From an uncultured Thermomicrobiales bacterium (GTDB lineage: Bacteria; Chloroflexota; Chloroflexia; Thermomicrobiales; CADCWN01), in contig CADCWN010000312.1 in NCBI GenBank assembly GCA_902806415.1, positions 1 through 47,915 of the forward strand: a DNA stretch of 47,915 bases, written 5' to 3'. Position numbers and translations under genes: made by a program. Each line of letters opens with the position of its first letter. The first letter of the stretch is position 1. Below are positions 34,476 to 42,344 of this stretch, in pieces. The notes beneath the pieces are model-generated. The model had not been told where the DNA came from. It saw nothing but the letters and a program-made list of their open reading frames with translations, and searched no databases.

Positions 34476-36161
34476 ATGTACGCCTATGAACCGATCTTGC
34501 GCGACCTGGAGCGCCGTGTGCGGGCGTCGTATGCGCGACAGGTGCTGGATCCGGCGCGACCCGATCGCGGTGCCTTCCTGGGGGAGCGCGACGGCTACGC
34601 CAACCCCGATCACACCGCCAATGCGAAGGATCTCGCCAGCGCCTGCTACTGCTTCCTGGCCGAAGAGTCCGCGCTGATTGGCGACGACGAACTCTTCGAG
34701 CGGATCGGGCTGGCGCTCGCCTTGCAGCGCCGCTGGCAGCGCTCGACCGGGCTGATCGATCTCGTGTCGATCAACTGGGAGTCGCCGCCGGACACCGGGT
34801 TCACCGTGCAACTCCTCGCGCCGGTGATCGGCTTGGCGCGGGAGCGGGCGGCGGACGGCGACGAGCGGGCTGGGGAGATCGCGGCGGGGCTGGGCGAGTA
34901 CGTGCGGACCGCTGCGCGGGGGATGATCGGGCGCGGCTTCCACACCCCCAATCACCGCTGGGTCGTCTGCTCCGGGCTCGCCCAGGCGCTGACCCTCTTC
35001 CCCGAGCTGCCGGCGCGGGAGTACGTGGACAGCATCTTGGCCGAGGGGATCGACATCAACGCCGATGGCGAGTACACCGAGCGCAGTACCGGCGTTTACA
35101 ACGCGGTCTGCAATCGTTCGTTGCGCTTCATGGCCGACGGTCTTGGCAAGCCCGAACTCCTCGACCATGTCCGCCGGAACCTCGAGTTGATGGCCCATCT
35201 CTTCCATCACGACGGCACGGTGGTGACCAGCATCTCCAATCGGCAGGACCGGGGGCAGCGGGTCGTGCCACTCTCGATTGCTGACTCTTTCTACGATTTA
35301 GCCCGGCGCGACGGCAACGGCACCTGGGCGAGTATCGCGGACCAGCTGGTCGCCGAGGGGTCGGACTTCGCCCACCAGGTCTGGCTGATCCACCCCTTCC
35401 TGGCCTCCCCCGGCTACCGCGATGACACCCTCGCGCGCCAGCCCCTGCCGGACAATTACCGCAAGGTCTTCCCCGCATCGGGCCTCTGGCGCGTCAGGCG
35501 CGGCCCCCTCTCGGCGACCGCCGCGACGGCAAACCTGACGGTCTTCGCGGTGCGCTACGGCGAGGTGGCGCTGAAGGCGGTGAAGATCGCCAGCACCTAC
35601 TCCCACTCCGGCAAGTTCTCGGCGGAAATGATCGAAGAGGCGGAAGGCGGCGTCCGACTGACGCACCAGGCCGCGGCGAAGCACATCCCCGGCTACGATC
35701 TGCCGCTCGGTCGCCCGGTGCCATTCGGCGAATTCGCGCGGCTGCGCCCCGAGCGGGAGCGCTGGACCCTGCCGCCGATGGACCAGATTCTCGACATCCG
35801 CGAGGTGCCGGGTGGCTTCGATCTGCACCTCCGCACCGAGGGCGGCCTCGACCGGATCACCTCCCAGATCGAGTGCTGCTTCGCGGGGCCGGGCGAATGG
35901 GAAACCGCCGACCAGGCGATTCAGGTGGCCGACGGTCAGACCGCCATCCTTAAGTCCGGCCACGGCGTCTTCCACCGCGGCGAGCACGGTATCAGCGTCG
36001 GGCCGGGCGGCGACGCGCACCGGATGTGGCAGATGCGCGGCACGGAACCGGAGCCGGACAGTTTCCGCGTGCTGATCACCCTCCAAACGCCGATCGATCG
36101 GGTGCTGGAGATTCGCTACGGGCGCTGGTCACCGGCGAGCGGGGGGCTGCTGCCGGGGTAG
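34476..36161 (+). CDS. Unknown 561-residue protein, possibly an (alpha/alpha)-toroid carbohydrate-active enzyme
   Basis: I do not recognise the exact family. The first about 330 residues are predicted to be helical with repeated amphipathic blocks (ANAKDLASACYCFLAEES, FHTPNHRWVVCSGLAQA, DGEYTERSTGVYNAVCNRSL). These resemble the toroid of heparinase- or glucuronyl-hydrolase-like enzymes, with candidate catalytic His, Arg and Tyr. The C-terminal about 200 residues are beta-rich (FAVRYGEVALKAVKIASTYS). There is no signal peptide, so it is probably cytoplasmic. I prefer ATG 34476 (GGGGG upstream) because the longer start at 34443 overlaps a palindromic operator. Next to sugar-acid-type dehydrogenases, an oligosaccharide hydrolase or lyase is an inference. 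Confidence 0.7.
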   Translation: MYAYEPILRDLERRVRASYARQVLDPARPDRGAFLGERDGYANPDHTANAKDLASACYCFLAEESALIGDDELFERIGLALALQRRWQRSTGLIDLVSINWESPPDTGFTVQLLAPVIGLARERAADGDERAGEIAAGLGEYVRTAARGMIGRGFHTPNHRWVVCSGLAQALTLFPELPAREYVDSILAEGIDINADGEYTERSTGVYNAVCNRSLRFMADGLGKPELLDHVRRNLELMAHLFHHDGTVVTSISNRQDRGQRVVPLSIADSFYDLARRDGNGTWASIADQLVAEGSDFAHQVWLIHPFLASPGYRDDTLARQPLPDNYRKVFPASGLWRVRRGPLSATAATANLTVFAVRYGEVALKAVKIASTYSHSGKFSAEMIEEAEGGVRLTHQAAAKHIPGYDLPLGRPVPFGEFARLRPERERWTLPPMDQILDIREVPGGFDLHLRTEGGLDRITSQIECCFAGPGEWETADQAIQVADGQTAILKSGHGVFHRGEHGISVGPGGDAHRMWQMRGTEPEPDSFRVLITLQTPIDRVLEIRYGRWSPASGGLLPG

Positions 36162-36169
36162 AGGGGACG

Positions 36170-36320
36170 GTTTTACCGCAGAGACGCGGAGGCGCAGAGG
36201 GCCGCAGAGAGGGAACGAAAGAGAACGAGAGAATGGGGAGCGTCCCCGACTTTGGAACCCTCCCGTTCATTTCTCTCGTTCTCAGCGGCCCTCTGCGCCT
36301 CCGCGTCTCTGCGGTAAAAC
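36170..36320. repeat. Long inverted repeat of the ACCGCAGAGACGC type
   Basis: A 36-bp perfect inverted repeat (36170-36205 and 36285-36320), with further imperfect inner pairing (GAGAACGAGAGA against TCTCTCGTTCTC). It starts eight bases after the upstream stop codon and ends 14 bases before the next one. It fills the convergent spacer exactly. A half copy is at 44266-44340. Confidence 0.85.
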
Positions 36321-36333
36321 TGTGCTCTCGTCT

Positions 36334-37413
36334 CTATCCGATGAATGGGATTTCCAACTCCGTCGCGAGGCCCTGCAAGTCGGCGTAGATCGCCGGGTGG
36401 AGGGGGATACCGTCGCGGCGGCGCTCGACCTCCTCCGCCCACTCCGGGTCGCCGGGGACGAGGACGCGCTGTTCGGCCTCGCGCGGCGGGCAGTCGCGCA
36501 GCATCGTCGTGTACTCATCGAAGCGCGCCCGGTATTCCTCAACCGGCACGAAGGCGTCGATCTTCCAGGCGGTGAACATGTGCGAGGTCTCCAGCGGCCC
36601 CGTCCCCCGCAGCGGGACTTGCGCGCTGTAGCGCCCGCCCGAGAGGAGCCCGCAGAAAAGATCGCCCGCCACGTTCAGCCCGAAGCCCTTGTGGCTGCCG
36701 TGGTCGCGGTCGCCGCCGAGCAGGTTCAACCAGCGCGCCCGCTCGGGATCGGTCGTCGGCTGGAATTGCTCGTCGAACGTCCAGCCCTCGGGCAGCGTCT
36801 GCCCCTCGCGGCGATAGATCCCGACCTTGCCCATCGCCACCGCGCTCGTCGCCATGTCGATCAGGAACGGGGGCGAGTCGTTGCCGCCGGGGAAGCCGAT
36901 CGCGTAGGGGTTGGTGCCCAGGATTGGGGCCATGCCGAACGTCGGCAAGGTCAGCGGGCCGCTCGTCGTCATCGTCATCCCCGCCATCCCTGCCTCGATC
37001 GCCAGCAGCGGGTAGTAGAAGCACGACGCGTAGTGGTTGCTGTTGCGCACCGTCACCGTGCCGACGCCGACCTCGCGCGCCTTGTCGATCGCCCGGCGCA
37101 TCGCATAGTCCCCGACGACCGGCCCCAGGCCGTTGTCCCCGTTGAGGACCAGCGTCCCCGGCATCTCGGATACGGTCTGGATGTTCGGGCGCGGATTCGC
37201 CAAGCCTTGCCGGATCATCCGCGCGTAGCCGCGCGCCTGGGGCGCGCCGTGCGAATCGATCCCGCGCACGTCGGCGGCGATGAGGACGCGCGCCACCGTC
37301 TCGGCGTCGGCGGTCGGGAGTTCGACCGCCTCGAATGCGCGCCGATAGAACCCTTGCAACGCCTCGACGGTCGTGCGTGGGCGAGCTGTCGCGCCTGCCC
37401 CGGTCTCTGCCAT
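36334..37413 (-). CDS. Ldh2-family (malate/lactate/ureidoglycolate dehydrogenase-like) oxidoreductase
   Basis: A 359-residue NAD(P)-dependent oxidoreductase of the Ldh_2 family, which is unrelated to classical LDH/MDH and acts on malate, sulfolactate, 2,3-diketogulonate or ureidoglycolate. The family signatures are RGIDSHGAPQARGY (His55) and NSNHYASCFYYPL (His127); IGFPGGNDSPPFLIDMATS and SHKGFGLNV are also typical. ATG 37413 has GGGAGG upstream. It converges with the 561-residue protein gene over an inverted repeat and is divergent from the damaged SDR gene. The 2-hydroxy-acid substrate is not known. Confidence 0.92.
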   Translation of the reverse strand: MAETGAGATARPRTTVEALQGFYRRAFEAVELPTADAETVARVLIAADVRGIDSHGAPQARGYARMIRQGLANPRPNIQTVSEMPGTLVLNGDNGLGPVVGDYAMRRAIDKAREVGVGTVTVRNSNHYASCFYYPLLAIEAGMAGMTMTTSGPLTLPTFGMAPILGTNPYAIGFPGGNDSPPFLIDMATSAVAMGKVGIYRREGQTLPEGWTFDEQFQPTTDPERARWLNLLGGDRDHGSHKGFGLNVAGDLFCGLLSGGRYSAQVPLRGTGPLETSHMFTAWKIDAFVPVEEYRARFDEYTTMLRDCPPREAEQRVLVPGDPEWAEEVERRRDGIPLHPAIYADLQGLATELEIPFIG

Positions 37414-37535
37414 GGTGCCTCCCTTTTCACGGTCATTCGGTCGGTGTGCGGCAGTATCACGCGCGTAGTCGCCCGGCGCAAGGCGATGTGCCCTGGGCGA
37501 CAGCCCACGATCCCCAGGAATACGAACCCCTTCGC

Positions 37536-37679
37536 GTGTTGTTAACGCTTGCCGCTTCGCCCGTCGCCGGCGCCCTCGTCGTTTTTGCCGCGCTGACGCC
37601 GTGGCCGGTGCCGCTGATCGCCCTGGTCCTGGTCGCGCGGGTTGTCGTCGCGTCCTCGCCGCCCCGCGCGAGCAAATGA
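37536..37679 (+). CDS. Possible 47-residue two-helix membrane peptide
   Basis: The frame VLLTLAASPVAGALVVFAAL... has two hydrophobic segments separated by TPWPV and ends ASSPPRASK. Start GTG 37536 has only a weak site (CAGGAA) upstream. A reverse ORF over the same bases is not convincing. It lies in the divergent spacer between the Ldh2 and SDR genes. No family is recognised. Confidence 0.3.
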   Translation: MLLTLAASPVAGALVVFAALTPWPVPLIALVLVARVVVASSPPRASK

Positions 37680-37760
37680 CAGACGCGCCCGCTCACGCAT
37701 GGGGTGCGGTGCCGCATTTCCCCGTGCCGACCATCCTCCGGCGCACGCTGGCAAACGGTG

Positions 37761-37766
37761 TATGAT
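37761..37766 (+). promoter_or_regulatory. Possible -10 box (TATGAT) for the SDR gene
   Basis: TATGAT about 44 bases upstream of ATG 37810, the same hexamer as at 1922. No clear -35. Confidence 0.3.
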
Positions 37767-37809
37767 GCCCGCCGGGTTGTTGCCGAATTAGGATGGGGAG
37801 GGCGCGGCG

Positions 37810-38546
37810 ATGAAACTCGCGGGGAAGGTGGCGGTCATCACGGGCGGGGGCGGGGCGATGGGCGGCGCGCAGGCGCGCCTCTTCGCCGCAGAGGGGGCGG
37901 CGGTCTGCGTCGCCGACCTCTACCCGGAGAAGGCGCAGGCCGTCGCGGACGGGATCACGGCGGCGGGTGGGCGGCGGCGATCGCGGCGACGGAGGCGGCG
38001 TTCGGCCCGGTGTCGATCCTCTGCAACAACGCGGGCGCGAATGTTCGCGTCGGGTTCGATGAGCAGACCGAGGAGATGTGGCACCTGATCGTCGGGACGA
38101 TCCTCACCGGCTCGTTCCTGGGGATCAAGGCGGCGATCCCCTCGCTGCGCCGCGCCGGTGGCGGCGTGATCGTCAATCTCGGCTCGCTCGCCTCGATCCG
38201 GCCCGGCGCGGGGAGCCCGGCCTATGGCGCGGCGAAGATGGGCCTCGTCGGGCTGACCCGCTCCGCCGCCGCCTCCTACGCGCCGGAGGGCATCCGCTGC
38301 GTCCTCGTCTCGCCGGGACACGTCGATACGCCGTTCCTCCGCGAGGACACCCCTTACAGCCCGAACAGCGCCGCGACGAGCCTCGACAACCCCGAGAACT
38401 ACGCGCGCCGCCTGCGCGGCACGCCGCTCGGGCGCCTGATCACCGCCGACGATGTCGCCCGCACGATCCTCTTCGCCGTCTCCGACGACGGCGCGATGGT
38501 TACCGGCTCGATGCTGACGATCGATGGCGGTGCGGCCCTAGCCTAG
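37810..38546 (+). pseudogene. Short-chain dehydrogenase/reductase with internal deletion and frameshift
   Basis: The reading from ATG 37810 (MKLAGKVAVITGGGGAMGGA, the SDR cofactor motif) stays in frame to about GITAAGG (near 37968). SDR sequence then continues in another frame as WAAAIAATEAAFGPVSILCNNAG, through SLASIRPGAGSPAYGAAKMG (catalytic Ser, YxxxK) to VTGSMLTIDGGAAL. Between the two parts about 14 residues normally present, including the 'D-V-T-D' adenine-side strand, are missing. The break falls in a GGTGGGCGGCGGCG run. I infer a deletion of roughly 40 bases that also shifted the frame, so the enzyme is probably lost. A sequence error alone would not explain the missing segment. Confidence 0.75.
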
Positions 38547-38547
38547 A

Positions 38548-38647
38548 AGTCGTCAGTCGTCAGTCGTCAGAAAGGCGTGCCAAGTAGATAGTGACGTTCG
38601 AGTCAGCGTATTCATCACTGACGACCGACGACTGACGACTGACGACT
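38548..38647. repeat. Inverted repeat built of GTCGTCA heptamers
   Basis: A 21-bp perfect inverted repeat (38548-38568 and 38627-38647) made of tandem GTCGTCA units, three at left and about four at right. It fills the convergent spacer between the SDR and enolase genes; its right arm overlaps the enolase stop codon. It is a sister of the GTCGTGA element at 28262-28371. Confidence 0.85.
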
Positions 38648-39914
38648 ATTCCTCCGGCCAGGTCACCACCGGCAGCCCCGTCTCGGCCTCGATCGCCAGG
38701 AGACGATTGTACTTGGCGAGGCGTTCGGACTGGGTGATCGAGCCGACCTTGATCTGCTGACCCCCCCAGCCGACGGCGAGATCGGCCAGCCAGTCGTCCT
38801 CGGTCTCGCCGCTGCGGGCGCTGACGGTGACGTGCCAGCCCGCGTCGCGGGCGAGGGCGCGGGCCTCGGCGGCCTCGCTGAGGGTGCCGATCTGGTTGAC
38901 CTTCAGCAGCAGGGCGCTCGCGGCCCCGGCGTCGATCGCGCGACGGATGCGCGCGGGATTGGTGCAGAGGAAGTCGTCGCCGAGGACGAGCGTGTCGTCG
39001 CCGAGGCGCGCGCGCAGGGTCGGCCAGTTGGCCCAATCGTCCTCCGCCAAGCCATCCTCGATGCTGACGATCGGGTAGCTCGCGCGCCACCCCGCCAGCC
39101 GATCGATCATCCCGGCACTGTCGAGCGGATCGCCGCCGAGATGATAACGGCCCTCGCGGTGGAAGTGGCTGGCGGCGACATCGACCGCCAGCGCGACCCC
39201 GGAGCCTGGCGCGAGCCCCGCCGCCTCGATCGCCGCGACCGCGTCGGCCAGCATCGCCTCCGCGTCGGGGAACGGCGGGGCGAGGCCCCCCTCGTCGGCG
39301 GTGAGGGCGCGGGTGCCGTACTTCCGGGCGGTCAGTTCGGCGGCGGCCTGGTAGACGGCGTAGGTCGCGGCGAGTCCCTCATCGATTGTCCGCGCGGCGA
39401 CCGGGACGAGCAGCACATCCTGGATCGGCACCTGCCCGCCCGCGTGCTTGCCGCCGCTGAAGAGGTTGATCGTCAGGCGGGGGAGGGTCGCCAATGGCAC
39501 CCCGGCGAGATCGGCGAAGTAGCGGTAGAGCGGCACGCCCGCCTCGGTCGCGGCGGCGCGCGCGAAGGCCAGGGAGACGCCGAGGATCGCGTTGGCCCCG
39601 AGCCGCGCCTTGTTCGGCGTGCCATCGAGCGCGACCATCGCCCGGTCGAGCCCCGCCTGATCGAACGGCTGCCCCGCGAGTGCGAGGTGCAGATCCTCGG
39701 CGACGTGGCGCACGGCGGTCCGGCAGCCGAGCCCACCGTAGCGCGCGGGATCGCCGTCACGCAGTTCCAGCACTTCGGCGCTGCCCGTCGATGCCCCGGA
39801 GGGGACCGAAGCGGTGCCGCTCGCGCCGCTCGCCAGCGTGCAGGTCGCCCGCACCGTCGGTCGGCCGCGACTATCGAGGATTTCGAGGGCGGTCAGGCGC
39901 GCGATCGTCGGCAT
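38646..39914 (-). CDS. eno: Divergent enolase-like protein
   Basis: A 422-residue member of the enolase family. The fold signatures are clear: SVPSGASTGSAEVLELRDGD, metal ligands in AVDVAAS, SIEDGL and LGDDFL, Lys338 in LLLKVNQIG, and Lys389 in QQIKVGS. ADEGGLAPP keeps the catalytic Glu (about 208). Two usual catalytic-site residues differ from E. coli enolase as I recall it: IQEF is IQDV (Glu to Asp, about 166) and SHRSGETED is SARSGETED (His to Ala, about 366). The 'INGG' loop is LFSGG. It may be a weak glycolytic enolase or a paralog acting on another acid. It lies 147 bases after the APH-kinase gene, same strand. The symbol is by family. Confidence 0.82.
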   Translation of the reverse strand: MPTIARLTALEILDSRGRPTVRATCTLASGASGTASVPSGASTGSAEVLELRDGDPARYGGLGCRTAVRHVAEDLHLALAGQPFDQAGLDRAMVALDGTPNKARLGANAILGVSLAFARAAATEAGVPLYRYFADLAGVPLATLPRLTINLFSGGKHAGGQVPIQDVLLVPVAARTIDEGLAATYAVYQAAAELTARKYGTRALTADEGGLAPPFPDAEAMLADAVAAIEAAGLAPGSGVALAVDVAASHFHREGRYHLGGDPLDSAGMIDRLAGWRASYPIVSIEDGLAEDDWANWPTLRARLGDDTLVLGDDFLCTNPARIRRAIDAGAASALLLKVNQIGTLSEAAEARALARDAGWHVTVSARSGETEDDWLADLAVGWGGQQIKVGSITQSERLAKYNRLLAIEAETGLPVVTWPEE

Positions 39915-39928
39915 TGGTCCTCCTTACG

Positions 39929-40069
39929 TGGGTTGACCCCTCCCCCGGCCCCTCCCCTGAAGCGGGAGGGGTGCCTTGGCAGCGGCCTAGTGGTCTTCGG
40001 CGAGGGCGCGGAGCTCTAACGAGTCACCCCTCTCCCTTCAGGGGAGGGGCCGGGGGAGGGGTCAACCCA
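39929..40069. repeat. GC-rich inverted repeat, 34-bp arms
   Basis: A perfect 34-bp inverted repeat (39929-39962 and 40036-40069), beginning TGGGTTGACCCCTCCCCCGG, with 73 bases between and partly continuing inward. It sits between the enolase ATG and the kinase stop codon. The kinase stop at 40062 lies inside its right arm, so insertion may have altered that protein's C-terminus. Confidence 0.88.
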
Positions 40070-41090
40070 CCCCGGCCACAAACTTCCCCACCAGCCCTTC
40101 CCCCCCGCTCACCCCCCCCGGCACCTCCCGCATCAGCGCCACGACGGTCGCGCGCTGGCGGGCGCGCTCCGCCTCGTCGAGGTATTCGAGGGGGGAGCGC
40201 CCGGCGACGCGGGCGAGTAGGCAGGCGAGGGTGTGGCGGACGACGCGCGCTTCCAATCCGGGGAGCCACGATACATCCCCGAGCGCGTCGCGGTAGCGCT
40301 GCCAGAATAGCGCGGCGGCGGCGGCGAACTCCCCCCGCAGGGCGGGCAGGTGGTGGGCCTTGCTGAGCAGATGGGTCAGGCCGAAGCCGAGATCGAACGC
40401 GGGATCGCCGTGGTGGACGACCTCGTGATCGAGCAGGATCAGCTTCCCTTGGCGGACCAAAATGTTCTTCGGGCTGTAGTCGCCGTGGACGAGCGTGAGT
40501 CGCGTCGCCTTGGTCTCCGCGAGCAGGTCGGCGATGAATGGCGCGGCGGCGGGGATCTGCGTCGAGGTGTAGCGATAGTAGGGGTCCAGGCGGAGCGAGT
40601 CGTAGAAGGAGCGATCGTCGAACTCGCGCGCGACCGCCGGATCGCCGGAGGCGTTGCGGTGGATCGTGCCGAGCAGGGTGCCGAACTGCGCGACGTGATC
40701 CGGGTCCAGTTGCCCGGCGAGGAGCAGCGTCTTCCAGTTGTCGTGGGGCGGCGGGACCGCCGTCATCGCCAGGATATAATTCTCGGCGTCCTCGAAGATC
40801 AGCGGCACGGTCGTGCCGGGCGGTGCCAGGCGCGCGAGCCAGCGCAACCCCAGCGCCTCGCGCGCGATCCGCGTCGGGCTGCTGAACCAGTCGGTCGGCA
40901 CGCGCAGCTTGGCGAGCGCCTGCTTGACGACCCAGCCTTCCCCGCCGGGGCGCTCGACCAGCACCGCCCGGTTCGAGACGCCGCCGCCGAGGGTCTGGAA
41001 TCGCGGCGTCTCAGCGGGATCAATTCGCCCGTGTTCACGCAGATAGGCGAGGAGATCGCCCGGTCGCTCGATGTCGAGGTCCGCGCTCAT
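40062..41090 (-). CDS. APH-fold phosphotransferase (small-molecule kinase)
   Basis: A 342-residue kinase of the aminoglycoside-phosphotransferase fold. The catalytic loop is LVHGDYSPKNILV (Asp204, Asn209) and the metal motif is LLDHEVVHHGDPAFDLGF (Asp221). The N-lobe has FQTLGGGVSNRAVLVER and a likely ATP lysine in WVVKQAL. The family also includes methylthioribose and choline kinases, so a sugar or sugar-acid substrate is plausible here. ATG 41090 overlaps the stop of the CtBP-like dehydrogenase gene by four bases, so they are coupled. The last residues (GEGLVGKFVAGVG) come from within a repeat arm. Confidence 0.88.
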   Translation of the reverse strand: MSADLDIERPGDLLAYLREHGRIDPAETPRFQTLGGGVSNRAVLVERPGGEGWVVKQALAKLRVPTDWFSSPTRIAREALGLRWLARLAPPGTTVPLIFEDAENYILAMTAVPPPHDNWKTLLLAGQLDPDHVAQFGTLLGTIHRNASGDPAVAREFDDRSFYDSLRLDPYYRYTSTQIPAAAPFIADLLAETKATRLTLVHGDYSPKNILVRQGKLILLDHEVVHHGDPAFDLGFGLTHLLSKAHHLPALRGEFAAAAALFWQRYRDALGDVSWLPGLEARVVRHTLACLLARVAGRSPLEYLDEAERARQRATVVALMREVPGGVSGGEGLVGKFVAGVG

Positions 41091-42082
41091 CGCCGCCCCG
41101 CGCGGTAATTCGGGTGGTCCATGACGGCGGGATTGACGATATTCGGCGGCGTCTCGCCGCGCAGGACCGCCGCCGCCTGGGTGGCCGCCTGCGTCTGGAG
41201 GCTGGCGATCGACGCCTCGGAGTAGAAGGCCGCGTGCGGCGTGGCGATGACGTTGTCGAGCGCGAGCAGCGGGTGATCCGGCGCGGGCGGCTCCTCGCCG
41301 AGGACATCGAGGGCCGCACCGGCGATCCAGCCCTCGGTCAGGGCCTGGTGGAGCGCCGCCTCCGCGACGATCGGGCCGCGCGAGGTGTTGACGAGCCAGG
41401 CGGTCGGCTTCATCCGCCGCAACGCCCGCGCGTCGATCAGGTCGCGCGTCTGCGGCGTCAGCGGGCAGTGGATCGAGACCCAATCCGCCGCGCCCAGCAA
41501 CTCGTCGAGATCGTTCGTGGCGGTGCCGGATGGGTCGAGCGGTCCGGGGGTGAGGCGCGGCGTATAGGCGATGATCTCGAAGCCGATCGCGCGCGCCTTG
41601 GTCGCCACGGTCTGCGCGATCGCGCCGTAGCCGATCAGCCCGAGCGTCTGGCCGCGCAGTCGGGCGATCGGACGGGCGGCGGCAAGATCCCAGACCCCGG
41701 TCCGCGTGGCGCGGGCGAACGGGACGATCTTGCGGGCGCAGGACAGGATCAGCGCCAGCGAGTGGTCGGCGACCTCCTCGCGGCAGAAGTCGGGGACGTT
41801 GGTGACGAGGACGCCACTCGCGGTGGCGTGATCGACGGCGATATTATCGAGCCCGACGCCGTAGCGCCCGACGGTGAGGCAGCGCGGCGCGGCATCGATC
41901 ACGGCGGGGGTGACGCGCTGCCAGCAGGTGAGGATCGCGTCGGCGCGCGGGGCCAGTCGAATCAGCTCGGCCTCGTCGCCGGTCTCCGCGATCAGCAGCT
42001 CCGCCCCCGCGTCACCGAGGATCCGCCGCTCGATGTCGAGCGACGGCCAGGCATAGTCGGTAATCAATACGGTGCCGGGCAT
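41087..42082 (-). CDS. CtBP/PGDH-like D-2-hydroxyacid dehydrogenase
   Basis: A 331-residue NAD-dependent dehydrogenase. GRYGVGLDNIAVDHATA and the nucleotide motif LGLIGYGAIAQTVA are typical of the phosphoglycerate-dehydrogenase/CtBP branch. Catalytic Arg is in NTSRGPIV, Glu in LGEEPPAPDHPLL and His in TPHAAFYSE, where the 'H-x-A-F/W-Y-S' form is CtBP-like rather than the classical 'H-I-G-G'. It is the first gene of a three-gene run with the kinase and the enolase-like protein. I infer it oxidises or reduces a hydroxy acid in the same pathway. Confidence 0.9.
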   Translation of the reverse strand: MPGTVLITDYAWPSLDIERRILGDAGAELLIAETGDEAELIRLAPRADAILTCWQRVTPAVIDAAPRCLTVGRYGVGLDNIAVDHATASGVLVTNVPDFCREEVADHSLALILSCARKIVPFARATRTGVWDLAAARPIARLRGQTLGLIGYGAIAQTVATKARAIGFEIIAYTPRLTPGPLDPSGTATNDLDELLGAADWVSIHCPLTPQTRDLIDARALRRMKPTAWLVNTSRGPIVAEAALHQALTEGWIAGAALDVLGEEPPAPDHPLLALDNVIATPHAAFYSEASIASLQTQAATQAAAVLRGETPPNIVNPAVMDHPNYRAGRR

Positions 42083-42344
42083 CGCCTCCCCCCTCCCACT
42101 CCACCACCCCTTCGTAGTGGGGCGACCAGCGACTCGCCCGTATCGTACACCAAGCCGACGGTCGAGGCTTGTGGGCCTTCCATCTCCGGCCCGACTATGG
42201 TATCCTGCCAGAGCCTTGCCCCGTTGTCACGAACGGCCTGGGCACGATCCGCCAATACAGAACAGTCCTCCCCTTCGGGTTCGCGACACCGCCAACTTGT
42301 CGCCGTACCCAGGCTTGCCCGTGGGGAGAAAGGGGCCAGCAGCG

